A DNA stretch of 64,000 nt. Source: Brevibacterium oceani (GTDB taxonomy: Bacteria; Actinomycetota; Actinomycetes; Actinomycetales; Brevibacteriaceae). Below are positions 17,795 to 26,728 of the stretch, piece after piece. The stretch spans positions 598,991 through 662,990 of the forward strand of contig NZ_JABKDE010000003.1 of assembly GCF_013623835.1 (NCBI RefSeq), in the 5' to 3' direction. The stretch's first letter is position 1; the number at the start of each line of letters is the position of its first letter. Under the pieces are notes generated by a model that saw only the letters and a list, made by a program, of their open reading frames with translations, was not told where the DNA came from and did no database searches. The position numbers were made by a program, and so were the translations under genes.

Positions 17795-18732
17795 CACGCC
17801 CCCAATCGCACGCGCGGATCGACGATGCTGTAGACGATGTCGGTGAGCAGATAGACGGCGACGACGAGGACGCCGAAGATCACCGTGAGCGCCTGGACGA
17901 CGTTGTAGTCGCGGGCGAGCACGGCCTCCATGAGCAGCGAACCCACACCGGGGATCGCGAACACGTTCTCGACGACGAGGGCACCCCCGACGAGATGGCC
18001 GACCTGGATGCCGAGGATCGAGATCCCCGTGATCCCGGCATTGCGGAACGCATAGTTGCGCACGATCTTCGACCTGCTCAGGCCCTTCGAGGCGGCGAAG
18101 TTCGTGTACTCGGCCGACATCGAATCGCTCAGCGCGGCCGTGAGGCTGCGGATGAGCACCGGGCAGATGGTCAGGGCCACGGCGATCCCGGGCAGGACGA
18201 GGGAGTACAGATGCTCGCCGAGGCTGCTGCCGTATCCGCCGACCGGGAACAGTCCCGTATTCACTCCCAGGACGAGGATGAGGAGGGTGCCGACGAAGAA
18301 TGCCGGCATGCCCTGGACCGTGGCCGTGAAGACTCGGGATACGATCGCCGAGGCCGATGACTTCGTGGCGGCGACCCACAGTGACAGCGGCACCGAGATG
18401 ATCACGGCGAAGACCAGCGAGACGAGCATGAGCATGAGCGTCGCGGGCATCCGCAGCTTGAGCAGTTCGAGGACCGTGGTCTGGAAGAGAAAGGAGCGGC
18501 CGAAGTCACCGACGACGAGTCCGCCGAGGAACTGGAAGTACTGGATGATCATCGGCTGGTCGAGACCCCAGGCGCGATGGAGGCGAGCGACGGTCTCCGG
18601 GGTGGCTTTGTCGCCGAGGTAGGCGGCCGCCGGGTCACCCGGTGCGAGCTTCATGAGAATGAATGAGAGGGTCGCGACCCCGAGGACGATGGGGATCATC
18701 AGCAGCACGCGTCTGAGGATGTACTTTCCCAC
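17794..18732 (-). CDS. ABC importer permease, DppB/OppB type
   Basis: 312 residues and six spans. The start KYILRRVLLMIPIVLGVATLSFILMKL, the LAPGDPAAAY motif and the EAA loop FAASKGLSRSKIVRNYAFRN are diagnostic of DppB. First gene of a five-gene operon read leftward (DppB, DppC, DppD, DppF, binding protein), with every junction overlapping. The operon promoter must lie in the 155 bases between this gene and the LacI gene. There the minus strand shows TTGCGA and TGTAAT-like boxes, but spacing is poor. Confidence 0.92.
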   Translation of the reverse strand: MGKYILRRVLLMIPIVLGVATLSFILMKLAPGDPAAAYLGDKATPETVARLHRAWGLDQPMIIQYFQFLGGLVVGDFGRSFLFQTTVLELLKLRMPATLMLMLVSLVFAVIISVPLSLWVAATKSSASAIVSRVFTATVQGMPAFFVGTLLILVLGVNTGLFPVGGYGSSLGEHLYSLVLPGIAVALTICPVLIRSLTAALSDSMSAEYTNFAASKGLSRSKIVRNYAFRNAGITGISILGIQVGHLVGGALVVENVFAIPGVGSLLMEAVLARDYNVVQALTVIFGVLVVAVYLLTDIVYSIVDPRVRLGA

Positions 18733-18887
18733 GCGCGCTCCCCCGAAGTGTGACTTGGATTACATCGGTCAGTCTATTCGCAACATGAGTTGTCTCCGGG
18801 AACCAGCCGGCGGTGTGTCGGCTTTCGGTGGGCGAGCTCGTCCTCGAGCGGATCGAGCCTGAAGCACGAGGTCGCGATCCTCGTGGG

Positions 18888-19877
18888 TCAGCAGGTCTCG
18901 CCGATGACTAGGGTCGATGGGAGTACGAGGTGCTGAATCGTCCGTGCGCGGGTGTCCGGGTCGGTCCCGCTGGGGCGAGCGGCCTGTCCGACGAGCATCC
19001 GACCGGCCCTGCTTCCGGCCTCGCCCATCGGTTGGGTGATCGCCGTCAGCGAGGGCAGGCCGAGGCCGATGTCGATGAGGTCGTCGACGGCGGCCACAGC
19101 GAGATCGTCGGGGACCCTCGCTCCGACAGTGGCCGCAGCGAACATCAGCCCGTGCGCCACGAGCGCGTTGTAGGCGATGACGGCGTGGACGCCGGCCTCT
19201 TGGAGCATCGATAGGCTCTCGGCACCGGCACTCACTGTCGGTTCGACGGGCCCGAACCTCAGTACCTCGCCGCCGTTGTCACCGATCACTGTGCGAGCTG
19301 TGAGGAACCGTCCGTCATCGGAAATGGAGCCGGGAGGGCCGCCGAGGTAGGCGATCGTTCGGTGTCCGGCGGTGATGAGGAGCTCGCAGAGTTCTGTCAG
19401 CCCCGCTATGACATCGACGCTGACAGAGTCGATGTCGGGCAGCTCCCGATTGACTGTGACGACCGGGAAAGCTCGTGCCGCCTCCGCCAAAGCGGCCCCC
19501 GGGCTGCGTGGGCTGGCGAAGATGATCCCGTCCACCCGACCGCGCAGGCGCCTGGCAATCTCGATCTCGGACTCGGGGCAGCCGCGTGAGTCGACGATGA
19601 TGAGTTCGAAGCCTGACCTCTCCACCTCGGATTGGACGGCGGAGATGAGAGGTGCGAAATACGAGCTCGAAAGCTGAGGCACGACCAGCCCGAGCAGACC
19701 TGAACTGCCCATGGCCAATGCTCGCGCGGTCGAGTTGGCGACATAGCCGAGACGGTCTGCGGCTTCAATGACTATTGCTCGCGTCTCAGCGCCGACCATA
19801 TCCGGCCTGCCGAACACCCGTGAGGCGGTCGCCGAGGAGACCCCCGCCTGGCGGGCGACATCGGCCAAAGTCACCAC
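18888..19877 (-). CDS. LacI-family transcriptional repressor
   Basis: 329 residues. The LacI DNA-binding domain reads VTLADVARQAGVSSATASRVF with the hinge helix YVANSTARALAMGSSG. The periplasmic-binding-like effector domain begins LLGLVVPQLSSSYF and contains VDGIIFASPR and DDLIDIGLGLPSLTAITQPM. Start is GTG 19877 (or the adjacent GTG 19874), with AGGA upstream; the longer upstream frame has no homology. It is divergent from a purine permease, and a perfect LacI operator lies between the two. The effector is probably a purine or nucleoside, by context only. Confidence 0.92.
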   Translation of the reverse strand: MVTLADVARQAGVSSATASRVFGRPDMVGAETRAIVIEAADRLGYVANSTARALAMGSSGLLGLVVPQLSSSYFAPLISAVQSEVERSGFELIIVDSRGCPESEIEIARRLRGRVDGIIFASPRSPGAALAEAARAFPVVTVNRELPDIDSVSVDVIAGLTELCELLITAGHRTIAYLGGPPGSISDDGRFLTARTVIGDNGGEVLRFGPVEPTVSAGAESLSMLQEAGVHAVIAYNALVAHGLMFAAATVGARVPDDLAVAAVDDLIDIGLGLPSLTAITQPMGEAGSRAGRMLVGQAARPSGTDPDTRARTIQHLVLPSTLVIGETC

Positions 19878-19990
19878 TGTCGATCCTTCCTGCGGTTGTC
19901 TGTCCCTGCAAAGATACCCCAGCAGCCGACAGTGGGTCCGAAAGTCGGAGACGACATGGTCTTGACCGCTTCGGAAGGTCTCCCACATAC

Positions 19991-20010
19991 TGATGTAAGC
20001 GCTTACATCA
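19991..20010. promoter_or_regulatory. Perfect 20-bp LacI-type operator
   Basis: TGATGTAAGCGCTTACATCA is perfectly palindromic and carries the central CG and the TGTAAGCG-CGCTTACA core typical of LacI/CcpA-type sites. It lies 113 bases before the lacI start and 60 before the permease start. Confidence 0.88.
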
Positions 20011-20070
20011 ATTGTGACGCGTCGACGAGACGACCGATCGGAAAAGCTTCATCGCAGCGAGGAGAGAACT

Positions 20071-21423
20071 GTGTCTCAGAGACAGAGCGCCGACGGGGTT
20101 CGCGGCGCGGACAGCGACTCGACCGAGCGCAAGTGGCTGAGGTTTCCCGTCGCCGCCCGCGGATCGACGCGTTCGCGGGAATTCGTTGCCGGACTGAGCA
20201 TGTTCCTGGCGACCGCCTATACAGTCGTGGTCATCCCGGGAATGCTCTCCGACGCGGGACTGCCCGTGGCAGCCGTGACGACGAGTGTGCTCATCGTCGT
20301 CATCCTCGGCACTGCGGCCATGGGCTTCTTCGGCAACCTGCCGATGGTGCTCGCCCCCGGCCTCGGCGGTGTCTCTCTCGTCGCCTACACCCTCGTCCTC
20401 GACGGAGATGTGTCCTACCCCACGGCCATGGGCATGGTGCTGTGGTCGGGCGTCATCTTCCTGCTCCTCACGCTCTTCGGTATCCGCAGCCTGATCACCC
20501 GGATCATCCCGCACTCGATCCGACTCGCCATCGGCCCGGCCATCGGCGTCTTCATCGCCTTCGTCGGGTTCCGGTCGGCCGGCCTCGTCCGACCGGGAGA
20601 GAGCTCGCTCGAACTCGGCGACCTCTCCAGCTCCGCGGCACTAGTCACCTTGGCCGGCGTCGTCGTCCTCGTGGCGCTCAATGTTCGAAAGGTCCGAGGC
20701 AGCTTCATCATCGTCATCATCGCCGCGACGCTCGTCGGCATTCCACTGGGCCTGACCCGTCTCGAGGGCTCGCCAGTGTCGCTGCCGACCATCGACGGCT
20801 CGCTGTTTATGCACGTCGACCTGATCGGGGCCCTGTCGCCGCACTACCTTCCGTTTCTCTTCGCGTTCTTCGCGTCCGAGTTCTTCTCGACGACGGGCGT
20901 GATTATGACTGTCACCGAGGCTATGGGTCGCACGGCGAAGCCCGATGGCGGTGTGATCGATCCGAAGCGCCCGTTCCTCGTCGATTCGTGCACGATCATC
21001 GGCGGTTCGCTGTTCGCAGCTCCCTCGGTGACCACCTACGCGGAGTCGACGGCAGGGGTCGAAGCGGGCGGACGCACCGGCCTGTCCTCACTGTGGGCTG
21101 CCGCGTGCTTCGCGATTCTGCTCTTCGCGACACCGCTGGCGGCGGCAATCCCCTCGGCCGCGACCGCCCCGGTTGTCATCGTGGTGGGTCTGACCATTGC
21201 GGTAGGCTTCCGCCGTATCGATTCCGAGGACCTCACCGAGCTCATCCCCGCAGTGATCGTGCTCATCTGCACCCTGCTGTGGGGCAACTTCGGCACGGGC
21301 ATCGCAGCCGGACTGCTCGCCTATGTGCCGATCAAACTTCTGGCCGGCAGATGGCGGGAGATCCACCCCGGCATGTGGGTGATGACCCCGTTCCTCGTCT
21401 ACTACTTCATCGCCATCGCCTGA
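20071..21423 (+). CDS. NCS2-family purine permease (AzgA-like)
   Basis: 450 residues with about twelve or more spans. REFVAGLSMFLATAYTVVVIPGML, LPMVLAPGLGGVSLVAYTL, the loop ASEFFSTTGVIMTVTEAMG and PSVTTYAESTAGVEAGGRTGLSS are typical of the AzgA branch (adenine, guanine, hypoxanthine uptake). Start is GTG 20071 with GAGGAGAG at ideal distance. The upstream frame is open, but it contains the operator and is unlikely to be translated. Followed 76 bases later by an adenosine deaminase gene, so both are probably one purine-salvage operon under the divergent LacI repressor. Confidence 0.9.
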   Translation: MSQRQSADGVRGADSDSTERKWLRFPVAARGSTRSREFVAGLSMFLATAYTVVVIPGMLSDAGLPVAAVTTSVLIVVILGTAAMGFFGNLPMVLAPGLGGVSLVAYTLVLDGDVSYPTAMGMVLWSGVIFLLLTLFGIRSLITRIIPHSIRLAIGPAIGVFIAFVGFRSAGLVRPGESSLELGDLSSSAALVTLAGVVVLVALNVRKVRGSFIIVIIAATLVGIPLGLTRLEGSPVSLPTIDGSLFMHVDLIGALSPHYLPFLFAFFASEFFSTTGVIMTVTEAMGRTAKPDGGVIDPKRPFLVDSCTIIGGSLFAAPSVTTYAESTAGVEAGGRTGLSSLWAAACFAILLFATPLAAAIPSAATAPVVIVVGLTIAVGFRRIDSEDLTELIPAVIVLICTLLWGNFGTGIAAGLLAYVPIKLLAGRWREIHPGMWVMTPFLVYYFIAIA

Positions 21424-21499
21424 AGGCCCCAGATCCCCTTCCGTGGATTCGCCGCTGTGAATGACCGACGGACAAACGACCAAGGAAAGGTAAGACACC

Positions 21500-22531
21500 G
21501 TGCTGCCGCTCATCGATCTCCATCTCCACCTGCCCGGCACCGTTCGGGCCGAAACGCTGGCCGATCTGGCCGGCGCAAATGGCGTGGAACTGCCGTTGCC
21601 GGCTGCTCAGCTGTATCCGCGTATCAACTCCGATCCCACGGAGGACGAGAGCACCCGTGGTCCCTGGTTTCCGCTGCTGCGCGTCTATGAGCTCATCTCG
21701 GCCAGCCTCCGGAGACGAGAGGACTTCGCGCGTGTCGTCTTCGAGGCGCTGGAGGATGGGCAGCGCGACAGCGGACTGTGCTACGCGGAGCTCGCCTTCA
21801 GCCCTTCGGTCCATATGCAGGCCGGCGTCGACTACACAGCCATGATTGCAGGCATCTCCGAGGGTTTTGCGCGAGCGCGCGACGAGCTCGGGGTCGACGG
21901 CCGTGCCATCGCCGCCATCAACAGGGAGGACACCGCCGAGGTGGCCGTGGAGATGGTCGAGACGGTCATCGCCCGCCCGTGCTCCGACGTCGTCGGCATC
22001 GGTCTCGACTTCTATGAACTCGGGGGCATGCCTGAGAAGTTCGTCGAGGCGTTTCGGCTGGCGGGCGAGCACGGCCTCTTCCGGACTGCCCACGCCGGTG
22101 AGCACGCACCGACTGCGGAGACCGTGACGACCGCAATCGACGTCCTCGGCTGTGACCGGATCGATCACGGCTATCAGATCCTCCGCAGCCCCGAGATCGT
22201 GGCGCGCTGCGCCGAGCGGGGGACCATCTTCAATGTGGCCTTCACGACCTCGCGCCGTGCGCTCATCGACTGGCGCAAGGAATCCGTGGCCGACATGGTG
22301 GACGCCGGTCTGAGAGTCTCGATCAACTCCGACGACCCCGCCCTGTTCCCGACCACCCTCCGCAGGGAGATGGGCATCGCCGGTGAGATCATGCCCGCGG
22401 TCGACGAAGCGTGGTTCGTCGAGAACTCGATCGCTGCGGCCTTCCTCGACGATGCGGCGAAGTCGAGATTGCGGGCAGAGGTGTTCGGGCCCTCGACACG
22501 CGGTGCGTCGACCCCGGACCGGCTCTCATGA
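21500..22531 (+). CDS. add: Adenosine deaminase family protein
   Basis: 343 residues. Zinc and catalytic residues are in place: His8 and His10 (LHLHLPG), His198 and Glu201 (HAGEH), His223 (DHGYQ), and Asp278/Asp279 (SINSDDP). This is the (beta/alpha)8 metal-dependent hydrolase fold, converting adenosine to inosine, or adenine to hypoxanthine in some relatives. GTG 21500 follows AAGGAAAGG. Its place behind a purine permease supports a role in nucleoside or purine salvage. The choice between adenosine and adenine as substrate is not settled by what I can see. Confidence 0.9.
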   Translation: MLPLIDLHLHLPGTVRAETLADLAGANGVELPLPAAQLYPRINSDPTEDESTRGPWFPLLRVYELISASLRRREDFARVVFEALEDGQRDSGLCYAELAFSPSVHMQAGVDYTAMIAGISEGFARARDELGVDGRAIAAINREDTAEVAVEMVETVIARPCSDVVGIGLDFYELGGMPEKFVEAFRLAGEHGLFRTAHAGEHAPTAETVTTAIDVLGCDRIDHGYQILRSPEIVARCAERGTIFNVAFTTSRRALIDWRKESVADMVDAGLRVSINSDDPALFPTTLRREMGIAGEIMPAVDEAWFVENSIAAAFLDDAAKSRLRAEVFGPSTRGASTPDRLS

Positions 22532-22587
22532 GTTCGGGCCGGACGGCCCTGTCGCTCCTGACCGGCCTCGTCGTCTGACGGTAGGCG

Positions 22588-23664
22588 TCAGCGCAACACG
22601 AACCCGGGAACGAGGCCATCGAGGGGGTCGAGTTCGACGCTGGTGATGGCGACCCGGTGCGCGCTTCCGGTGACGACCGGGATGACGCCGTCGTCGGTAT
22701 CCGCGAGCACGCGAGCGCGGAAGCGAGTGCCGACGATCGAGTCGTGGATGAGCGTCTGACCAGGGGAGAGCTCCCCGGCGGCATGCAGGGCGGCGATGCG
22801 TGCGGCCGTGCCCGAGCCGCAAGGGGAGCGGTCGACCTGACCGTCGGCGAAGACCGTGACATTGCGCTGGTGCAGCTCGCCGGTCGGCAGGCTGCCGAGG
22901 CGGTCGACGATGATCGTGCCGTAGACCCCGGAGAGGCGGTCATCGTCCGGATGTTTCGTCAGCGGATGCCCGGCCAGTCCCGCCTTGATCTCTCGGCCGA
23001 GTCCGATGAGCTCGCCGAGGTTCTCCGGCGCGACCACGCCACCACAGTTCGCGCTGCCGCCGCTGCTCCCGCCGGCTCCATCCGCATCCGAGCCGCCCGC
23101 CGGTGCCGCGCTGAGCTGGGCGCCGTCGACGAGGGCATAGATCGCTCCTCCCCACGCGAGGTCGAGGCTCACCGGGCCCCGACTGGTGGGAACCGTGATG
23201 CCGGTGCCGATGAGCCGGCTGGGCACATTGACGAAATCCACCGAGGCGACCCGACCCCCTTCGTCCGTGTGCACCTGCGCGCGCACCCGCCCCGAGGGCA
23301 CATCGATCGTGACCTCGGTGATCCCGGACGGGTCGAGCGCGACGAGTCCGGATGACACCGCCCACGCCCCGAGCGCCATCGTCCCGTGACCGCAGGCCGT
23401 GGAGAATCCGTCTTTGTGCCAGAACAGGACTCCGAAGTCGGCTTCGTCGTCATCGGGTGCGGTGATGAACCCGCCGTACATGTCGGCATGGCCGCGCGGT
23501 TCGAAGCACAGCAGCTGTCGCAGCCCGTCGATCCGCTCACTCGAGATGGCGCTCATCCGCTTCTCGGCCACGGTGTCGCCGGGAATGTCCACGGGTGGAT
23601 CGGCGACGATGCGGAAGGGCTCCCCGGCCGTGTGGAAGTCGACGCTCGTGCAGATCGTGTTCAC
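22588..23664 (-). CDS. Proline racemase / 4-hydroxyproline 2-epimerase family enzyme
   Basis: 358 residues. Both catalytic cysteines are present: Cys91 in STACGHGTMA and Cys282 in SPCGSGTAAR. This argues for racemase or epimerase activity rather than the hydroxyproline dehydratase branch, where they are replaced. The N-terminal VDFHTAGEPFRIV is typical. A Gly/Ser/Ala-rich insertion (about residues 186-210) is unusual. GTG 23664 overlaps the stop of the flavin oxidoreductase gene as GTGA, so the two are co-translated. By context the substrate is probably hydroxyproline or proline released from its N-methyl forms. Confidence 0.88.
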   Translation of the reverse strand: MNTICTSVDFHTAGEPFRIVADPPVDIPGDTVAEKRMSAISSERIDGLRQLLCFEPRGHADMYGGFITAPDDDEADFGVLFWHKDGFSTACGHGTMALGAWAVSSGLVALDPSGITEVTIDVPSGRVRAQVHTDEGGRVASVDFVNVPSRLIGTGITVPTSRGPVSLDLAWGGAIYALVDGAQLSAAPAGGSDADGAGGSSGGSANCGGVVAPENLGELIGLGREIKAGLAGHPLTKHPDDDRLSGVYGTIIVDRLGSLPTGELHQRNVTVFADGQVDRSPCGSGTAARIAALHAAGELSPGQTLIHDSIVGTRFRARVLADTDDGVIPVVTGSAHRVAITSVELDPLDGLVPGFVLR

Positions 23665-25766
23665 AGTCCCATCCCCACCCGCAGACCCTCGAGCACGGCC
23701 GCATGGACATTGCGGGAGGCGACCGCGTCCCCGATCCGAAAGAGCGCGAACGATGCGTCCGCCTCGGCGACGGGGGAAGTCGTCGTCGGCTCCGCACCCA
23801 CTGCAGCACCAGCATGAGTGCTGGCTGCGGCGAGGTCCGGCTGTGACCGGCCGTGCACCCACGCGTCGAGATCGGTCGCCCCATGATTGGACGACCGCGG
23901 CTTGAGAGCGAAATAGACCTCATCGTTCGGCGTCGTCCCGAAGTCGACGACCACCGCATCGGTGACGATCTCGGTCTCCCGGTCCGAATAGTCGCTGCGC
24001 AGGTTCGCCACGATCTCCTTCCCGTCGATCCGCGGCTTCTCCGTCAGACGCTCGCCGAGGCGGACCTCGACTCCGAATTCGGAGAACACCTGGAGATAGG
24101 CCGGAGAATTCATCGACCCCACATCGATGCCGATCGTGCGTTCGGGGCTGACATAGGTGACCTGCCCACCGCCCCGAGCCAGGCGTTCGACGGCGTCGAG
24201 GGCGGGGTAGAACCCGTGATCGTCGAAGACGAGCACCCGCTGCTTCGACTTCAGCCGGTCGTCCATGACGTCCCAGACGTCGAAGCTCGGCCCCTGCTCA
24301 CGGAACGGATAGCCGGAGTCGGGGACCCCGCCGGTGGCGACGATGACGACGTCGGCGTCGAGTGCCAGGATGTCGGCCGCCTCGGCGAAGGTATTCAGTC
24401 TCAGGTCCACGCTGTGCTTCTGACACTGCTGCACGCGCCAGTCGATGATGCCGATGAGATCCCGCCTGCGCTGGGATCGGGAGGCGATGCGGACCTGACC
24501 GCCGGGGGCGTCATCGGCCTCGAGGACCGTCACACGGTGCCCGCGGACGGCGGCGACCCGGGCGGCCTCGAGCCCTGCGGGGCCGGCCCCGACGATGACG
24601 ACGTGCTTGGGGTCGGAGCCGATGTCGTGAGGGATCTCCTGGGGCAGATCCGCCTCCCGCCCGCTGGCGGGATTGTGGATGCAGGTGGCCGACCCGGAGG
24701 TGTAGATCGAGTCGAGGCACATGTTCGCGCCCACGCAGGGGCGGATGTCCTCTTCACGATGCTCGCTGATCTTGGCCACGAGGCGCGGATCGGCCAGCTG
24801 TGCGCGGGTCATCCCGACGAGGTCGAGGCACTGGTCTTCGATCGCGTACCTGGCGGTGGGCACATCGGCGATGCGGGCGGCGTGGAGGACGGGGATGTCG
24901 ATGGCCTTGCGGATGCGACGGCAGGTCTCGAGCCACGGCGCCGAGGGGGTGCCCATGCCGGGGATCGCCTCGGCGAGCTCGCGGTCGGAGTTGATCATCC
25001 CGACGTTGAGGTTGAGGAAGTCGATGCCGTGGTCGGTGTAGGTCTCGAGGATGTCGACGGCGCGGTCCTCGCGCATGCCGTCCTCACGGCGTTCGTCGAC
25101 GGCCATGCGGATGCCCACGAGGAAGTCCTCCGGCACCGCCGCCTTCACCGCGTCGATGATGCGCAGGGGGAAGCGGATGAGGTTCTCCAGCTCCCCGGAG
25201 TACTCATCGTCGCGGTCGTTGAGCCAGGGGGCGAGGAACGAGTCGATGAGGTGGCCGGCATGCATGATCTCGAGCCCGTCGAGACCGGCCTCGGCGACCC
25301 TGGCGGCGGCGGACGCGAAGTCGGAGACGATGCGGTCCATGTCGAAGTCCTCAAGGGCCTTCGTGAACGACCGGTGCGCGGCCTCCCGCGTCCGCGAGGC
25401 CGAGACCAGGGGCAGCCAGTCACCGGCGAAGTTCGAGGATCGATGACCCAGATGAGTCGTCTGGATCATCACGGCCGCACCTTCGTCGTGGCAGTCCTGA
25501 GCGAGCGCGGCCAGCCAGGGCACCACCTCGTCGGTGGTCAGGTCGATGTTGCCGAACGCGGCGGGCGAATCCTTCGACACGATGGCCGAGCCGCCGATCA
25601 TCGTCAGCCCGACCCCGCCGCGGGCCTTCTCCCGGTGATAGAGCCGGTAGCGGTCCTTGGGCATGCCGAGTTCGGTGTAGGCGGGTTCGTGTGAGGTCGA
25701 GACGATGCGATTGCGCAGCGTGAGTGGTCCGAGCTCGAAGGGCTGGAGCAGGGGGTCGGCGGTCAC
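23661..25766 (-). CDS. Old yellow enzyme-type NADH:flavin/Fe-S oxidoreductase, N-methylproline or dimethylglycine demethylase-like
   Basis: 701 residues. The N-terminal TIM-barrel FMN domain (about 1-350) reads FELGPLTLRNRIV and later LDGLEIMHAGHLIDSFLAPWLNDRDDEYSG. An iron-sulfur segment contains CVGANMCLDSIY and CIHNPASGRE. The C-terminal part binds FAD (VVIVGAGPAGLEAARVAA) and a second nucleotide (DADVVIVATGG). The CVGAxxC cluster, in which the second of the usual cysteines is missing, recalls the DgcA/StcD group that demethylates dimethylglycine or N-methylproline; this comparison is from memory. GTG 25766 is chosen because AAGGAGG sits five bases upstream. The 3' end overlaps the epimerase gene. 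Confidence 0.87.
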   Translation of the reverse strand: MTADPLLQPFELGPLTLRNRIVSTSHEPAYTELGMPKDRYRLYHREKARGGVGLTMIGGSAIVSKDSPAAFGNIDLTTDEVVPWLAALAQDCHDEGAAVMIQTTHLGHRSSNFAGDWLPLVSASRTREAAHRSFTKALEDFDMDRIVSDFASAAARVAEAGLDGLEIMHAGHLIDSFLAPWLNDRDDEYSGELENLIRFPLRIIDAVKAAVPEDFLVGIRMAVDERREDGMREDRAVDILETYTDHGIDFLNLNVGMINSDRELAEAIPGMGTPSAPWLETCRRIRKAIDIPVLHAARIADVPTARYAIEDQCLDLVGMTRAQLADPRLVAKISEHREEDIRPCVGANMCLDSIYTSGSATCIHNPASGREADLPQEIPHDIGSDPKHVVIVGAGPAGLEAARVAAVRGHRVTVLEADDAPGGQVRIASRSQRRRDLIGIIDWRVQQCQKHSVDLRLNTFAEAADILALDADVVIVATGGVPDSGYPFREQGPSFDVWDVMDDRLKSKQRVLVFDDHGFYPALDAVERLARGGGQVTYVSPERTIGIDVGSMNSPAYLQVFSEFGVEVRLGERLTEKPRIDGKEIVANLRSDYSDRETEIVTDAVVVDFGTTPNDEVYFALKPRSSNHGATDLDAWVHGRSQPDLAAASTHAGAAVGAEPTTTSPVAEADASFALFRIGDAVASRNVHAAVLEGLRVGMGL

Positions 25767-25845
25767 GGGTTCCTCCTTCATTGCAGGAACGTCCTTGGTC
25801 GACGCCCGCGGGGAGATGTCCCGCGCCGTCGACCGGTTCACATTC

Positions 25846-25868
25846 AGGTAATCGATTACCGATTACCT
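25846..25868. promoter_or_regulatory. GntR operator cluster
   Basis: AGGTAATC (25846-25853) and GATTACCT (25861-25868) form an inverted pair around a third half-site GATTACC (25854-25860). The first two elements together also make the perfect palindrome GGTAATCGATTACC. It lies between the divergent oxidoreductase and gntR genes. Confidence 0.75.
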
Positions 25869-25943
25869 GGTTCCATCGTGCGTCTGCGCGGTTATGCTGT
25901 CAATAGCTTTCAGGCAGTTCTTCGATGTGGAGGTGGAGTCGAC

Positions 25944-26609
25944 GTGGATCGTGAAAGGCCGCAGGCGCAGTCGCTGCGAGAGCATGCGCTGGCGATCATC
26001 CGTGACGCCATCACCGCCGGTGACCTCGCCGAGGACCGGATCTACTCCGCTGCCGGGCTGGCCAAGGAACTCGGAATGTCGCTCAGCCCGGTGCGTGAGG
26101 CGATGATGTCGCTCGTCACCGAGGGGACGGTCGAAGCGGTCCCGAACCGCGGCTTCCGACTCGTCCCGATCACCGAGGTCGACCTCGAGGAGATCATCCG
26201 CATCCGTGTGCTCCTGGCCGTCCCTGCCGTGCGGCACCTGTGTGAGACGGCAGCTGCGGCGGAGGTGGCCCCGGGAGTCACCATCACTGAGGCGCTCGCC
26301 CGTTTGCGTGAGCATGCCGAGGCCACGATCGTCGCCGCCGAATCCGGTGACGTGCCCGAGTTCTACACACGCGACCGCAGGTTCCACGAGGCGTTGCTCG
26401 AGTTCGGACTCGGCCGGAGGGCGGCCGAGATCAGCCTGCGGCTGCGCGACCAGTCGCGTCTGTTCAACGTGCGTTCGGAGATCGATGACATCGCCGTCGA
26501 CTCGGCCAGAGAGCTGCCGCGCATCGTCGACCTCATCGAGGCGGGCAAGGCCGATGACGCCGGCGAGCTCGTCACGTCCAACCTCTATTTCTTCAAGCGC
26601 GGCAACTGA
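25944..26609 (+). CDS. GntR-family (FadR/FCD subfamily) regulator
   Basis: 221 residues. The N-terminal winged helix covers about 8-75 (LREHALAIIRDAITAGDLAE, SAAGLAKELGMSLSPVREAMMSL). The helical FCD effector domain starts at VDLEEIIRIRVLLAVPAVRHL and has DRRFHEALLEFG. Start GTG 25944 follows GGTGGAG; the operator lies upstream of it. It is divergent from the flavin demethylase/epimerase operon and convergent with the ProP-like transporter. It probably represses the catabolic operon until the N-methylated amino acid or a product is present. Confidence 0.9.
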   Translation: MDRERPQAQSLREHALAIIRDAITAGDLAEDRIYSAAGLAKELGMSLSPVREAMMSLVTEGTVEAVPNRGFRLVPITEVDLEEIIRIRVLLAVPAVRHLCETAAAAEVAPGVTITEALARLREHAEATIVAAESGDVPEFYTRDRRFHEALLEFGLGRRAAEISLRLRDQSRLFNVRSEIDDIAVDSARELPRIVDLIEAGKADDAGELVTSNLYFFKRGN

Positions 26610-26626
26610 CGGGTCGGGCAACGACA

Positions 26627-26658
26627 ACGGCCGGCGTCCCCGCAGGGACGCCGGCCGT
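26627..26658. terminator. Bidirectional terminator between gntR and the MFS transporter
   Basis: Perfect 14-base-pair stem: ACGGCCGGCGTCCC (26627-26640), loop CGCA, GGGACGCCGGCCGT (26645-26658), followed by GTTT. It lies between convergent genes. Confidence 0.88.
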
Positions 26659-26728
26659 GTTTCGAACTCAGCTGCCGGAGCGGCTCAGCCGACTGACGAT
26701 CTGTCGGTCGAGCCGCCTCGGCGCCGGC

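Noticed and set aside
22536..22549. GGGCC-GGAC-GGCCC as a terminator between add and the epimerase gene
   Set aside because: Only five pairs in a GC-rich context; too weak to call.
23853..25694. 613-residue plus-strand frame opposite the flavin oxidoreductase
   Set aside because: Acidic low-complexity shadow; the opposite strand carries complete flavin-binding and Fe-S motifs.
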